Shown here piece by piece: positions 1 to 8,823 of a DNA stretch of 64,000 nt. The stretch's first letter is position 1; each line of letters starts with the position of its first letter. This DNA comes from Chroococcidiopsis sp. TS-821 (GTDB taxonomy: Bacteria > Cyanobacteriota > Cyanobacteriia > Cyanobacteriales > Chroococcidiopsidaceae), in assembly GCF_002939305.1 (NCBI RefSeq), contig NZ_MVDI01000001.1, forward strand, positions 124,001 to 188,000, read 5' to 3'. A model generated the notes under the pieces. It saw nothing but the letters and a program-made list of their open reading frames with translations. It searched no databases and was not told the DNA's origin. A program made the position numbers and the translations under genes.

Positions 1-1040
1 TGCGGTACTGCTTGTGGATTAGCAATTGCTGTTTCTAGAGGTGCAGGAATGCTTTCTAATGCGGTCATCGATCGCTGAAATTGACTTTTAATTCTGGCGT
101 CTAAGTCCGGATTTACTTGAGCAACAGCGGTACTTATTCCTTTGCCATTGGTGTTCATCGCTGGAAAACGACCGAGATAGACGTTTTCTGCACCTTTGAC
201 GTTACTTTTTAGGTCTTCAAGGGTATGAAAGCTAAATCGACTTTCGAGTAATTTAGTATCCTGTTGCGCTAAAGGTTCGCCAATTTTCTCATTCGCAACT
301 TCATCTAAGCTGTCAATCATTCCTTGCACAATTTCTGCTGCGCCAGAGGATAGGGTAGGATAGCTGCTATTGTTACTCGCCCCTGCGCTTGCGAGAACTT
401 CTCGATAAGCAGGCTGTCCTGCAACTCCTTTCGTCCAACTAGCAACTAATTCATTGGCTACGCGGCTGAAGTCTTTACCTAAGGCTTGTAAGTATTCTAG
501 TTCTCGTTGGTTGAAGTCGCTGACTTGTTTGTTGTTGTCTGTACCAAATAGCAAAAACTCTATGGCGTGAAATCCTTTTTCTGTATCTTGACGCTTTTGA
601 ATTGTTTCTACAGTTAATGGATCGTTACTTTGCAAAACCGCTGTTAAGTCGGTTTCATTAACGGGCCACGAATCTATAGCTGCATCGTATCCTAGTGAGT
701 CAGCAGGTCCAAAGGTAAAGCTTTCACTCTGCTCCCAGGGCGATCGCGCATCGCGCCAAGCATTTTGTGCAGCTGCTAGTGTTTCTTCGTTGGGATTTTG
801 CACAAAAGTCTCGATTGCTGTTGCGAGTTGTGCGGCTTTTTGCGCAAATACTTGATAAGTCGGAATGACAACTCGATCTGCGAAGTCACTGACAACTTGG
901 CGATCGCTATGAGCATTGCTAGTCGCCGGAGAAGTTGTGTTTGCTGTTGTCGCAGTTTGCTGGTTACAAGCGCTTGTACCTAATAGTATCCCAGCACAGA
1001 CCACTACCCACATTTTTTGCTGCCAATTCTGAAAACGCAT
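1..1040 (-). CDS. Imelysin-family (M75) iron-regulated lipoprotein, C-terminus beyond the window
   Basis: The frame is open from an ATG at 1040 down to the window edge, giving about 346 residues without a stop, so the gene is partial. It starts with a lipoprotein signal whose lipobox (LGTSAC) puts the lipidated Cys near residue 27. The imelysin signature GxHxxE is visible as GFHAIE near residue 155. Imelysin/EfeO-type proteins are envelope proteins linked to iron acquisition. The gene is divergent from a ferritin-like protein and an FTR1 permease, which matches an EfeUO-like ferrous/ferric uptake locus. Family assignment is firm; the exact ligand is inferred. Confidence 0.88.
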   Translation of the reverse strand, partial: MRFQNWQQKMWVVVCAGILLGTSACNQQTATTANTTSPATSNAHSDRQVVSDFADRVVIPTYQVFAQKAAQLATAIETFVQNPNEETLAAAQNAWRDARSPWEQSESFTFGPADSLGYDAAIDSWPVNETDLTAVLQSNDPLTVETIQKRQDTEKGFHAIEFLLFGTDNNKQVSDFNQRELEYLQALGKDFSRVANELVASWTKGVAGQPAYREVLASAGASNNSSYPTLSSGAAEIVQGMIDSLDEVANEKIGEPLAQQDTKLLESRFSFHTLEDLKSNVKGAENVYLGRFPAMNTNGKGISTAVAQVNPDLDARIKSQFQRSMTALESIPAPLETAIANPQAVP

Positions 1041-1287
1041 TGCTCACCTACTTATTGCAACTAAAACTCAACTGCCATTATTATTGATCGACTTACTTGC
1101 TTTTCGTTTTAAGTAAATCTTGAAATTTTTTAGGATAGAATGAGAAAGTTTTGCAAGTTAAACAAGCGGCGACAACTGAGCTACTGTAGAAAAGTAAGTT
1201 TCAGCAACAGAGCTTAGTGATTCATACTAGTTCGCAATTAACTGTTGCTAAATATTTATTTTTATCATTAGGACATTTAATACATCA
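1041..1287. promoter_or_regulatory. Divergent promoter region of the iron-uptake locus
   Basis: These 247 bp separate the imelysin gene (leftward) from the ferritin-like/FTR1 pair (rightward). The region is AT-rich. An A/T-rich stretch at about 1248-1271 (AAATATTTATTTTTATCATT) loosely resembles three NATWAT-type Fur hexamers. I would not call it a Fur box without a matrix score; the iron context is the main support. Confidence 0.35.
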
Positions 1288-1734
1288 ATGAAAGAGCTTG
1301 ACCAGGAGAAAACAATTCACTTGCTAAATACCATCATGGAGTTTGAACTTGCAGGCGTAGTGCGTTATACACACTATTCGCTAATGGTGACAGGACCAAA
1401 TCGAATTCCGATTGTAGAATTTTTTAAAGCACAGGCAAACGAATCACTCCTCCACGCACAACAGGTAGGCGAAATTCTCACAGGCTTAGAAGGACACCCC
1501 AGCCTACGCATTGCACCGATGGAAGAAACATATAAACATACAGTGCGAGATATCTTAGAAGAAAGCTTAAATCACGAAAGAAAAGCGTTGGAATTATACA
1601 AAAGCCTTTTAGAAACAGTAAGCGATGCAAGTATCTATCTAGAAGAATTTGCTCGCACTATGATTGGACAAGAAGAGTTACACAACATTGAAATTAAAAA
1701 GATGTTGCGCGACTTTAGTGGTAATGCTGCGTAA
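1288..1734 (+). CDS. Ferritin-like/bacterioferritin-like four-helix protein
   Basis: A 148-residue protein with the spacing of a bacterioferritin-type helical bundle. Acidic/His positions typical of diiron proteins are present: E18/E20 in helix 1, E52 and H56 in ANESLLHA, E97 in the SLNHERKAL helix, and E129/H132 in GQEELH. It lies 9 bp ahead of the FTR1 permease gene and is probably co-transcribed with it. A role in oxidising or buffering iron taken up by FTR1 is inferred from the context. It is a little shorter than classical Bfr (about 158 aa), and the ExxH motif of helix 2 is shifted to ExxxH. Confidence 0.85.
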   Translation: MKELDQEKTIHLLNTIMEFELAGVVRYTHYSLMVTGPNRIPIVEFFKAQANESLLHAQQVGEILTGLEGHPSLRIAPMEETYKHTVRDILEESLNHERKALELYKSLLETVSDASIYLEEFARTMIGQEELHNIEIKKMLRDFSGNAA

Positions 1735-1743
1735 AGAAATTAT

Positions 1744-2703
1744 ATGAGTATTAGTGCTGCTGTACCAACTTTTGTCATTACTCTCCGCGAGGGAGTAGAA
1801 GCTGCTTTGGTTGTAGGAATTGTTCTGGCGTGTCTCAAAAAAGCACAGCAAACTCAATTGAACTCTTGGGTTTTTGCAGGTGTGGGCGCGGGAATAGGCG
1901 CAAGTGCATTAGTTGGTTTGCTCTTTAGCTTAGTAATTCCGGCGATTAGTGCTGCAAATCCTCAGTATACGCCTGTTATTAAACCTTTAATCGAAGGAAT
2001 ATTCAGCGTTATTGCTATTGTCATGCTGAGTTGGATGCTCATTTGGATGACGCAACAAGCAAAGCATCTCAAAGCCGAGATTGAAGATTCTCTTCAGAAG
2101 ACTTTGCAACAAAATCAAGCAGCGGGATGGGGGGTCTTTAGCTTAATCTTTATTGCGGTTTTGCGCGAGGGTTTTGAAACCGTCATCTTTATCGCGGCTA
2201 ATTTTCAACAAGGCTTATTTCCCGCTTTTGGTGCAGTTTTAGGTTTAGTAGGGGCGGTATTGATCGGCGTGATGCTGTTTAAGTGGGGTGTCAAGATTAA
2301 TATTCGCCGCTTTTTCCAGGTAATGGGGGTTTTATTACTTTTGATTGTGGCTGGCTTAGTCGTTTCCGCATTAAAGCATTTTGATGCTGCTGCTGCAACG
2401 CTGGCAAATATGGATCGCACTCTAGCATCGCTATGCTTCTATCACGCTCAGTTTGCGCAAAATCCTTCTTGTATTTTAGGACCAAGAGTGTGGGATACTT
2501 CGCACATTTTACCCGACAACCAATTTCCTGGAATCGTTCTCAAAGCACTCTTTGGCTACCGTCAAAATCTCTTCTTGGTGCAAGCGATCGCGTATATTGG
2601 CTTTTTAGTAACGATTGGTAGCGTTTACTTCCGCAGTTTAGGTGAGGGAACTCAAAAAATGAGTGCTACAGCGCAAAAACCTGCGAGTTCGCAGCCAGAT
2701 TAA
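1744..2703 (+). CDS. FTR1-family iron permease (EfeU-like)
   Basis: A 319-residue polytopic membrane protein with about seven hydrophobic segments. Both REGxE motifs that define the FTR1/EfeU family are present: REGVEA at about residues 16-21 and REGFET at about 140-145. These Glu-containing motifs carry iron through the membrane. It follows the ferritin-like gene and lies opposite the imelysin lipoprotein, completing an EfeU/EfeO-like high-affinity iron uptake unit. The C-terminal 20 residues are hydrophilic. Confidence 0.92.
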   Translation: MSISAAVPTFVITLREGVEAALVVGIVLACLKKAQQTQLNSWVFAGVGAGIGASALVGLLFSLVIPAISAANPQYTPVIKPLIEGIFSVIAIVMLSWMLIWMTQQAKHLKAEIEDSLQKTLQQNQAAGWGVFSLIFIAVLREGFETVIFIAANFQQGLFPAFGAVLGLVGAVLIGVMLFKWGVKINIRRFFQVMGVLLLLIVAGLVVSALKHFDAAAATLANMDRTLASLCFYHAQFAQNPSCILGPRVWDTSHILPDNQFPGIVLKALFGYRQNLFLVQAIAYIGFLVTIGSVYFRSLGEGTQKMSATAQKPASSQPD

Positions 2704-2732
2704 CTTACAGTAACACTCGCTCAATTTAATTA

Positions 2733-3089
2733 TCAGGAAACCGAAGGTAAACCACGCGACTGACGAACAGCATTAATACACACTAAGCAATCACAACCAA
2801 ATAACCTAACAGCTGCATCACTTTCTTCGTCAGTAAATTCTAGCATTGGAGTTTCATCAGATTGCCGAGCTGGTTCAGCAGTCTGGATTGTAATAAATTT
2901 AGAACTCTCCGCCGACTGCGAAACATGCTGGCAAGTTAAAGAACGAGTGTAAGAAGTGCGTTGACATTCTACACTTGTTACTGGAACTGGTTCAGCCGCG
3001 CGAGCAACATTGGCGCTCAGCAGAAAAGATAATGCAGAACTGAGTATTGTGGGACTTAAGAGGAACGTCAGTAGAAGTTTTAATTCTAT
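2733..3089 (-). CDS. Possible secreted Cys-rich small protein lacking a canonical start codon
   Basis: Read on the minus strand from 3110, a frame of about 125 codons stays open to a TGA at 2733-2735. It looks like a real protein. A hydrophobic signal sequence (LLLTFLLSPTILSSALSFLL) is followed by an ARA|AEP-type cleavage site. Two pairs of Cys follow, in ECQRTSYTRSLTCQ and near the end in GCDCLVC. No ATG, GTG or TTG exists in frame before the signal sequence, only ATC (3101), ATA (3089) or CTG. It therefore uses a rare start codon or has lost its start by mutation. I chose ATA only to mark the signal-peptide start. No family recognised. Confidence 0.42.
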   Translation of the reverse strand: MELKLLLTFLLSPTILSSALSFLLSANVARAAEPVPVTSVECQRTSYTRSLTCQHVSQSAESSKFITIQTAEPARQSDETPMLEFTDEESDAAVRLFGCDCLVCINAVRQSRGLPSVS

Positions 3090-3200
3090 CGTGAAGAAGA
3101 TTTTGCACGCTTAGAGTATCAATTAACTTCGACGCTTAGCGTAAAGCTAACGATTTTCATCAAAAAATTGAGAAAACTTAAAATAGTTCCTCTACGTTAG

Positions 3201-3277
3201 GTAAGTGGTAACTGGTAATTGGTCAAGCCGATAGAATATCTATTACCCATTACCCATTACCTATTACCGCTACCCAC
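3201..3277. repeat. TTACCCATTACC-type short tandem repeats
   Basis: The stretch carries GTAACTGGTAATTGG followed by several ATTACCC/ATTACC units, just downstream of the exonuclease stop codon. The same repeat family recurs in intergenic DNA across the window (30.39, 43.77 and 52.51 kb). Confidence 0.75.
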
Positions 3278-3284
3278 CTAGTTA

Positions 3285-3914
3285 TTAGTGTTCAAAAATA
3301 TCTTTGAATTGCAATAAATCAAGCGTGACAATTGTCGGCAAACACTCAAAACAAGCTTGTGCTAACTCTAATCGATCTTCGCGCTCAAGCATAGCAACAA
3401 GTTTCTGCTGTGCGGAAAGCAAATAGCGGACGTCGTTGGCTGCGTAGCGGAGTTGTTGTTCGCTTAACGATGCTGCGTTTCCCCAATCGGAACTTTGGGC
3501 GCTTTTATCAAGTTCAACTTGTTCCAGTTCTTGAATTAAATCTTTTAGCCCGTGTCGATTTGTGTAGGTGCGAGCGAGTTTACTGGCAATCTTAGTGCAG
3601 AAGATAGGTGATACTTGAATATCAAGATGATAGCTTAAAGTTGCAATGTCAAACCGTGCAAAGTGAAACACTTTGAGGACGTGACTTGCTTCCATTAAGG
3701 TTTGTAAGTTTAGGGCAGATTCTTGTCCTTTGGCGATCCGAATCGCAGTAACGCGCCCTTGCGGATCGCATAATTGCACGAGACACAAGCGATCGCGCCA
3801 GGGTAATAAACCCATTGTTTCGGTATCGACGGCGATCGTCTCCGCATTCATATACTGCGCTAAGATTTCGTCATCAATATCGCGATCGCAAACTTGAAAA
3901 TCGGTTAATTCCAT
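3285..3914 (-). CDS. Ribonuclease D-like 3'-5' exonuclease
   Basis: A 209-residue DEDDy-type exonuclease. Exo I is DTET (D31/E33), Exo II is around HFARFD (about residue 87), and Exo III is YAANDVRYL with Tyr four residues before the catalytic Asp. It contains only the exonuclease domain and lacks the HRDC domains of E. coli RNase D, as is usual for the short cyanobacterial versions. Expected role: trimming of 3' ends of structured RNAs such as tRNA precursors. It stands alone between repeat DNA and a CAP-domain gene on the same strand. Confidence 0.88.
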   Translation of the reverse strand: MELTDFQVCDRDIDDEILAQYMNAETIAVDTETMGLLPWRDRLCLVQLCDPQGRVTAIRIAKGQESALNLQTLMEASHVLKVFHFARFDIATLSYHLDIQVSPIFCTKIASKLARTYTNRHGLKDLIQELEQVELDKSAQSSDWGNAASLSEQQLRYAANDVRYLLSAQQKLVAMLEREDRLELAQACFECLPTIVTLDLLQFKDIFEH

Positions 3915-3963
3915 AGGGAGGAGTCAGAGGTCAGAGTATACTCAGAATAATTGATTTTGAGTA

Positions 3964-4491
3964 TTAGCGGCTGCGGATGAAGATTTGGGTAAAGTAATAC
4001 TCGCCTTTAGCGTTGCGACTAATCCCAATACCAGTTAAGTCATATTGACCTTCAATGTTAACGCGATGACCAGGGCTGTTAATCCAACCTTGGACAGCTT
4101 GCACGTCTGGATTGCTATAGCCTTGGTTACAAGCAATGTTTTCAGCAGCTGCACGATAGGGTATTGTCCGGCGAATGACTTGAACGCGCTGCTCGAAACC
4201 ATCATGGCTAAAAGAAACCTTACCACTTGCCATTACTTGGCTGTGAGCTAAGGCTTGGGCGCTAATGCGAGAATCAAGAGTGAGTGGTGGTAAATTGCGC
4301 GATCGCCGATACTCGTTGATTTGTCGATGAATCGATTGTTCTAAAGCCGTATAAGAACTTGCAGCAGGTATTGGTTTACGTAACATTTGTTCGGGGACAA
4401 TTCTTTGAGCAATCGATATCGTAAATCTAACAGTGTAGTTGTGACTTACCTTAGTAATATAAGCGATCGCAATCTTTACATCTTTGAGCAC
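3964..4491 (-). CDS. CAP/SCP-domain (YkwD-like) secreted protein
   Basis: A 175-residue protein whose C-terminal 120 residues form a CAP (PR-1/SCP) domain. The landmarks are HSQVMASGKVSFSHDGF, AAENIACNQ, VQGWINSPGHRVNI and the closing GKYYFTQIF-like strand (here GEYYFTQIF). These hold the conserved His/Glu cavity residues. The N-terminus has a short hydrophobic stretch, so export is likely, but the annotated start is uncertain. Bacterial CAP proteins are mostly of unknown function. Confidence 0.82.
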   Translation of the reverse strand: MLKDVKIAIAYITKVSHNYTVRFTISIAQRIVPEQMLRKPIPAASSYTALEQSIHRQINEYRRSRNLPPLTLDSRISAQALAHSQVMASGKVSFSHDGFEQRVQVIRRTIPYRAAAENIACNQGYSNPDVQAVQGWINSPGHRVNIEGQYDLTGIGISRNAKGEYYFTQIFIRSR

Positions 4492-4623
4492 TCTAGTTTA
4501 TTGGTGACTGCCGCAAGATAAATTTATTAGGCGATAGCGTAAGTCTATACTATTTCGGCAGAATGCGTAATCCTCAACGAACCTGCGCTAAAATTCTCAA
4601 ACTGAAGCGCGATCGCACACTTT

Positions 4624-5454
4624 ATGCAAAACTGGCAAACGGCTAAAACCTACGAAGATATCCTTTACCATAAAACCGACGGTATCGCCAAAATTACAAT
4701 TAATCGTCCGCACAAGCGGAATGCGTTTCGTCCCAAAACGGTGTTTGAACTTTACGATGCTTTTGTCGATGCACGTGAAGATACGAGCATTGGTGTTGTT
4801 TTATTTACAGGTGCAGGACCGCATACTGATGGAAAATATGCATTCTGTGCAGGTGGCGACCAAAGCGTGAGAGGAAATGCGGGATATGTTGATGAAGATG
4901 GCGTTCCGCGGTTGAATGTATTAGATTTACAGCGGTTAATTCGCTCCATGCCGAAAGTAGTGATCGCACTTGTTGCTGGGTATGCGATCGGTGGCGGACA
5001 CGTACTGCATCTAATTTGTGACTTAACGATCGCAGCTGATAATGCAATTTTTGGTCAGACAGGTCCCAAAGTTGGTAGCTTTGATGGTGGATTTGGGGCA
5101 AGTTACCTCGCTCGCATTGTTGGGCAAAAAAAAGCGAGAGAAATTTGGTTTCTCTGTCGCCAATATACCGCAGCCGAAGCGCTAGAAATGGGTTTAGTTA
5201 ATTGCGTCGTGCCTGTAGAACAATTAGAAGCTGAAGGCATTCAATGGGCAAACGAAATTTTAGAAAAAAGCCCAATCGCAATTCGCTGTCTGAAAGCTGC
5301 ATTCAATGCCGACTGTGACGGGCAAGCTGGTTTACAAGAACTTGCAGGAAACGCAACTCTACTTTACTACATGACTGAAGAAGGAGCTGAAGGAAAACAA
5401 GCTTTCCTTGAAAAGCGCAAACCTGATTTTCGTCGATACCCTTGGCTACCTTAA
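4624..5454 (+). CDS. menB: 1,4-dihydroxy-2-naphthoyl-CoA synthase (MenB)
   Basis: A 276-residue crotonase-fold enzyme with the length and motifs of MenB: an N-terminal [16 protein letters not shown] block, the oxyanion-hole segment [11 protein letters not shown] and the [15 protein letters not shown] helix. The conserved C-terminal [13 protein letters not shown] is also present. It cyclises o-succinylbenzoyl-CoA in naphthoquinone synthesis. In cyanobacteria the product is phylloquinone, the A1 cofactor of photosystem I. It is a single gene, divergent from the CAP protein. Confidence 0.95.
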   Translation: MQNWQTAKTYEDILYHKTDGIAKITINRPHKRNAFRPKTVFELYDAFVDAREDTSIGVVLFTGAGPHTDGKYAFCAGGDQSVRGNAGYVDEDGVPRLNVLDLQRLIRSMPKVVIALVAGYAIGGGHVLHLICDLTIAADNAIFGQTGPKVGSFDGGFGASYLARIVGQKKAREIWFLCRQYTAAEALEMGLVNCVVPVEQLEAEGIQWANEILEKSPIAIRCLKAAFNADCDGQAGLQELAGNATLLYYMTEEGAEGKQAFLEKRKPDFRRYPWLP

Positions 5455-5476
5455 GAGTTTATGTAAGATTTCTCCT

Positions 5477-5794
5477 CTACTCCTCTGCTTGCGCCAGTTC
5501 GCTCAATGGGAGACACCCCCGCACGCGACTGGCTCCGCACCGCACTGGCTCCTCTGCTTTCAATACCCCGACCTCTACCATAGATGGTGTAGGTACAAGG
5601 GCTGGTTCATCTGGCACAATCATAACTTTCTTGAGATCCCACGACGGGGCAAAAGCTGGAAGCGATAATTCACAAGCTTTCCAATTTCCTTGAACTAGTA
5701 CTCCCAACATTTGACAACACCCACCGCGCCGTCCTTCCGGTTGATAATAACGACAGTAGCGACAGGCGGAAGTTGGAAAGTTGACATTTTTCAT
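5477..5794 (-). CDS. Conserved Cys-rich cyanobacterial protein of unknown function
   Basis: I chose the internal start giving MKNVNFPTS (105 aa); six more residues are possible from 5812. The N-terminal half carries CRYCRYYQPEGRRGGCCQM and a further Cys about 15 residues on (KACEL), a pattern that could bind a metal. It then continues with PAFAPSW. I recognise this as a protein seen in many cyanobacteria but know no function. The last 20 or so codons (CGASRVRGCLPLSELAQAEE) fall in repeat-like DNA (ACTGGCTCC units), so the native C-terminus may have been replaced. Confidence 0.7.
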   Translation of the reverse strand: MKNVNFPTSACRYCRYYQPEGRRGGCCQMLGVLVQGNWKACELSLPAFAPSWDLKKVMIVPDEPALVPTPSMVEVGVLKAEEPVRCGASRVRGCLPLSELAQAEE

Positions 5795-5812
5795 AGGAAT
5801 GCTGCGTAGCAA

Positions 5813-6236
5813 TTGTCCATCGCCTGTTATTGTGCCGCTTTGTAAAAAATACTTAAAGCAAGCCTAATAATTAACTGGTAAGGCTTTCAACTATTTTTAT
5901 TAAATAAAAAGTTTATCTTTTCTTTAGAATCTTGTTATATTGCGATACAAAATTCAGAGTGAAAGTCGAAAGCTTTTGACTAAAACGAACAAGGGATCAG
6001 CAAAAAACAGAATAATTTCTTTTGCGGTGCAAAGACAATTTCAGCAAAATCAGTATAAATATGGATAAATTTAGAAAAATTTTGTCTTTTTAAATGTTCT
6101 GTTCAGTAAGAACAACATTGACGTTTTCAAATTTAATTGCTAACAAGGCTTGATTCTTAATTAATTATTAATAAGAAATGGTTTAACGCTATTGTCTGTT
6201 GTTCGTGACTACAAAATTAAGAGGTGCAACCAACAC
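5813..6236. other. Gene-free AT-rich stretch
   Basis: About 420 bp upstream of the Cys-rich protein and downstream of the DciA-like gene. It is AT-rich and has no plausible open frame, clear hairpin terminator or repeat. It presumably holds the leftward promoter of the Cys-rich gene. Confidence 0.5.
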
Positions 6237-6785
6237 TTACCATTTTTTAGCAGCACAAAACGAGCAGACGGTCCATCGCTGTAGTTCTCCAGGTGGAGTA
6301 GGGCACTGACATTGCGGACAAAGTGGTAATCCCTGCGCTCGCGATCGCATTGTCTCCTGCCAATGTTGGAACGCAGCACGCGGGTTCTCTGGCACAGCAT
6401 GGAGATGATTTTTACGCGTTACCGCTGTGACAATGTAGCTTGGGTGATCGTTTTTTATTGGTGTCTGCTCTTGCTTGGTATTTGGCGATCGCTGCCAACC
6501 TGCGGTCGAAAAGCGAATATCAACTAACAAATTATTCGGTGGTAAATAAGGGTTGAGTTTTGTTAAAATGCGCTGGCGTTCAAAAGTCAGATTTTGCGCC
6601 CAAGCCGCGCTCGATGTTGCCACCCATAAAATATTACGTTGAATCGCAAGCGGGCGCGTGTGTGCAGCCACCGCAGCACCGACAACCTCTGCCCAACACT
6701 TAACAACACGTAGCAGTGGTCGCTCGTGCAAAGCATTCTGCTCGATGAAAGCACCCACGAGTTGCTCAAGCGAATTAAAAGACAT
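6237..6785 (-). CDS. DUF721/DciA-like protein with a C-terminal zinc-ribbon
   Basis: A 182-residue protein. Residues 1-95 form a DUF721 (DciA) domain, with the RPLLRVVKCWAEVVG and LWVATSSAAWAQNL landmarks. DciA loads the replicative helicase in bacteria lacking DnaC/DnaI. A linker of about 50 residues leads to a C-terminal CPQCQC...CSFC cluster that looks like a zinc ribbon and ends in AAKKW. Cyanobacterial DUF721 proteins commonly differ from the proteobacterial type. The helicase-loader role is inferred from the family. Confidence 0.82.
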   Translation of the reverse strand: MSFNSLEQLVGAFIEQNALHERPLLRVVKCWAEVVGAAVAAHTRPLAIQRNILWVATSSAAWAQNLTFERQRILTKLNPYLPPNNLLVDIRFSTAGWQRSPNTKQEQTPIKNDHPSYIVTAVTRKNHLHAVPENPRAAFQHWQETMRSRAQGLPLCPQCQCPTPPGELQRWTVCSFCAAKKW

Positions 6786-7003
6786 TTTTGAGTCTATAGC
6801 ACGTCAATCTGGTTAGATCGTGACAGAAGCTCAAAGCTATTACCCAACTAGCTTTTAAGCTTAATCCCTAACTTCTGACCTCTGAATGCAATCAGTGCTA
6901 AGAAATGGAGGTTAGGAAAAGAGAAGGTACGATACCATGATTTTATACTCCGATTCATCGGAATGGGCAAGGTGCAGCTTTAGTAACCAAATGGAGAGCG
7001 ATC

Positions 7004-7732
7004 ATGGGATTGATTGACCGCATCGGGCGGGTATTTAGAGCGAATGTCAATTCTTTAGTTAGTAATGCGGAAGATCCAGAAAAAATTTTAGAGCAAACAG
7101 TCGCACAAATGCAGGACGATCTCGTGCAACTGCGACAAGCCGTAGCAAGTGCGATCGCCACACAAAAACGTACTGAACGCCAAGCACAACAAGCTCAATT
7201 TACCGCCGAAGAATGGTATCGCCGCGCGCAACTAGCCTTACAACAAGGAAATGAAACCTTAGCCCGCGAAGCCCTAACAAAGCGCAAATCTTACCAAGAA
7301 ACAGCTAACGCGATGCAATCGCAAATCGAGCAACAAAATGGAATCGTAGCTCGCATGAAAAAGGATATGCAGGCGCTAGAAAGCAAAATATCTGAAGCCA
7401 AAGCCAAAAAAGATATGTATATCGCGCGGGCGCGTTCAGCCGAAGCAACCGCAAGGCTTAATGAAATGCTAGGTGGCGTCAATACGAGTAAATCCTTAGG
7501 CGCTTTTGAGCGCATGGAAGAACGAGTCATGCAACTCGAAGCGCAATCCGAATTAATCGCCGATATGGGAACCGACGATCTCCAAAAACAATTTGACTCG
7601 CTAGCAGCAGGCGATGATATTGATGCCGAACTAGCGCAAATGAAAGCAAAGCTACCTAGTACGCCTAACTCGCCCCAACTCCCTGGAACTTCTACTACTC
7701 AAGATAGAAATGTAGAAAAACGTAGAGAATAA
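7004..7732 (+). CDS. pspA: PspA/IM30-family protein (first tandem copy)
   Basis: A 242-residue, almost fully alpha-helical protein starting MGLIDRIGRVFRANVNSLV. This is the amphipathic membrane-binding helix of the PspA/Vipp1 ESCRT-III-like family. The NAEDPEKILEQ signature follows, then a long coiled coil. It lacks the separate C-terminal helix of Vipp1 and ends in a disordered PSTPNSPQLPG tail, so it is better called PspA-like. It has a GGAGAG ribosome-binding site. Its paralogue lies 151 bp downstream on the same strand, a local duplication. Confidence 0.9.
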   Translation: MGLIDRIGRVFRANVNSLVSNAEDPEKILEQTVAQMQDDLVQLRQAVASAIATQKRTERQAQQAQFTAEEWYRRAQLALQQGNETLAREALTKRKSYQETANAMQSQIEQQNGIVARMKKDMQALESKISEAKAKKDMYIARARSAEATARLNEMLGGVNTSKSLGAFERMEERVMQLEAQSELIADMGTDDLQKQFDSLAAGDDIDAELAQMKAKLPSTPNSPQLPGTSTTQDRNVEKRRE

Positions 7733-7883
7733 CATTATTGGGTAAATTATAGGGAGTGAAAGTAAGGATAAATTACAGGCTGGTCATTGGTAATTAGGAA
7801 TTGAAACCGTTACCGATTACTTAACATAGAAGAGACACGTTATATCCTCAACCTAGTTTTATACACGCTAAGAGAACAAAGTT

Positions 7884-8660
7884 ATGGGATTATTTGATCG
7901 AATCAGTCGGGTAGTCAAAGCTAACCTCAACGACATGGTTAGTAAAGCCGAAGACCCAGAAAAAATGCTCGAACAGTCGCTGCTAGAGATGCAGGAAGAC
8001 TTGGTGCAACTACGTCAGAGTGTAGCACAAGCGATCGCCGCGCAACGACGCACCGAACAACAGTACAATCAAGCGGAAAACGAAGTGAATAAGTGGCAGC
8101 GCAATGCCCAACTCGCACTGCAAAAAGGCGAAGAAAATTTAGCCCGCCAAGCCCTCGAACGCAAGAAAACGTTTGCCGAAACGGCGAATGCCTTGCGTAT
8201 TACCCTCGACCAACAAACAAGCCAAATTGCGACACTCAAGAAAAACCTCATTGCTCTAGAAAGCAAAATCTCCGAAGCCAAAACGAAAAAAGATATGCTC
8301 AAGGCGCGGATTACTGCAGCTAAAGCGCAAGAGCAACTACAAGGTATGGTTGGCAAAATGAACACCAGTAGTGCAATGGCAGCCTTTGAGCGGATGGAAG
8401 AAAAAGTAATGTTGCAAGAAGCGCGCGCGCAATCTGCGGCTGAATTAGCAACTGACAACCTCGAAAGTCAGTTCGCCGCCCTAGAAGCTAGTAGTAATAA
8501 TATCGACGACGAACTTGCCGCACTCAAAGCACAGATGTCACTTCCAGGAGGCTCTCCGCAACAAGCATCGCTCCCTCCCTCAGAACAATCATCGACATCT
8601 CAATCTGAGCCAGTTGACGCTGAATTAGAGCAACTGAAAAAACAGCTAGACCAATTGTAG
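7884..8660 (+). CDS. vipp1: Vipp1/IM30 membrane-remodelling protein
   Basis: A 258-residue paralogue of the preceding gene, starting MGLFDRISRVVKANLNDMV and carrying SKAEDPEKMLEQ. After the helical core and a Ser/Gln/Pro-rich linker (about 215-240) it ends with the helix VDAELEQLKKQLDQL. That C-terminal extension distinguishes Vipp1 from PspA. Vipp1 forms rings and rods on thylakoid and plasma membranes and is needed for thylakoid maintenance. A hairpin terminator follows at 8687-8738. Confidence 0.92.
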   Translation: MGLFDRISRVVKANLNDMVSKAEDPEKMLEQSLLEMQEDLVQLRQSVAQAIAAQRRTEQQYNQAENEVNKWQRNAQLALQKGEENLARQALERKKTFAETANALRITLDQQTSQIATLKKNLIALESKISEAKTKKDMLKARITAAKAQEQLQGMVGKMNTSSAMAAFERMEEKVMLQEARAQSAAELATDNLESQFAALEASSNNIDDELAALKAQMSLPGGSPQQASLPPSEQSSTSQSEPVDAELEQLKKQLDQL

Positions 8661-8686
8661 TCCTAAAAGTGAGTAGGATGCGGTGC

Positions 8687-8738
8687 AAGCCTTGATCGCG
8701 TACCTCGGCGTACCAGGTTAATCAGGGCTTAGCTTTTT
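8687..8738 (+). terminator. Rho-independent terminator after vipp1
   Basis: AAGCCTTGAT (8687-8696) pairs with ATCAGGGCTT (8721-8730), ten pairs including one G-U. An inner GTAC/GTAC pair extends the stem, and TTTTT follows at 8734-8738. It sits 26 bp after the vipp1 stop. Confidence 0.8.
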
Positions 8739-8823
8739 CCAAAAAGAGAGGTTTGTACGACAAAACAAGTCAAAATACTGAAAGGTCAGTAATTTTGTCC
8801 AATCTTGTTTGAACAATAACGCC

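Noticed and set aside
4752-5101. Long minus-strand frames inside menB
   Set aside because: Antisense shadows; the plus-strand enzyme has all family motifs.
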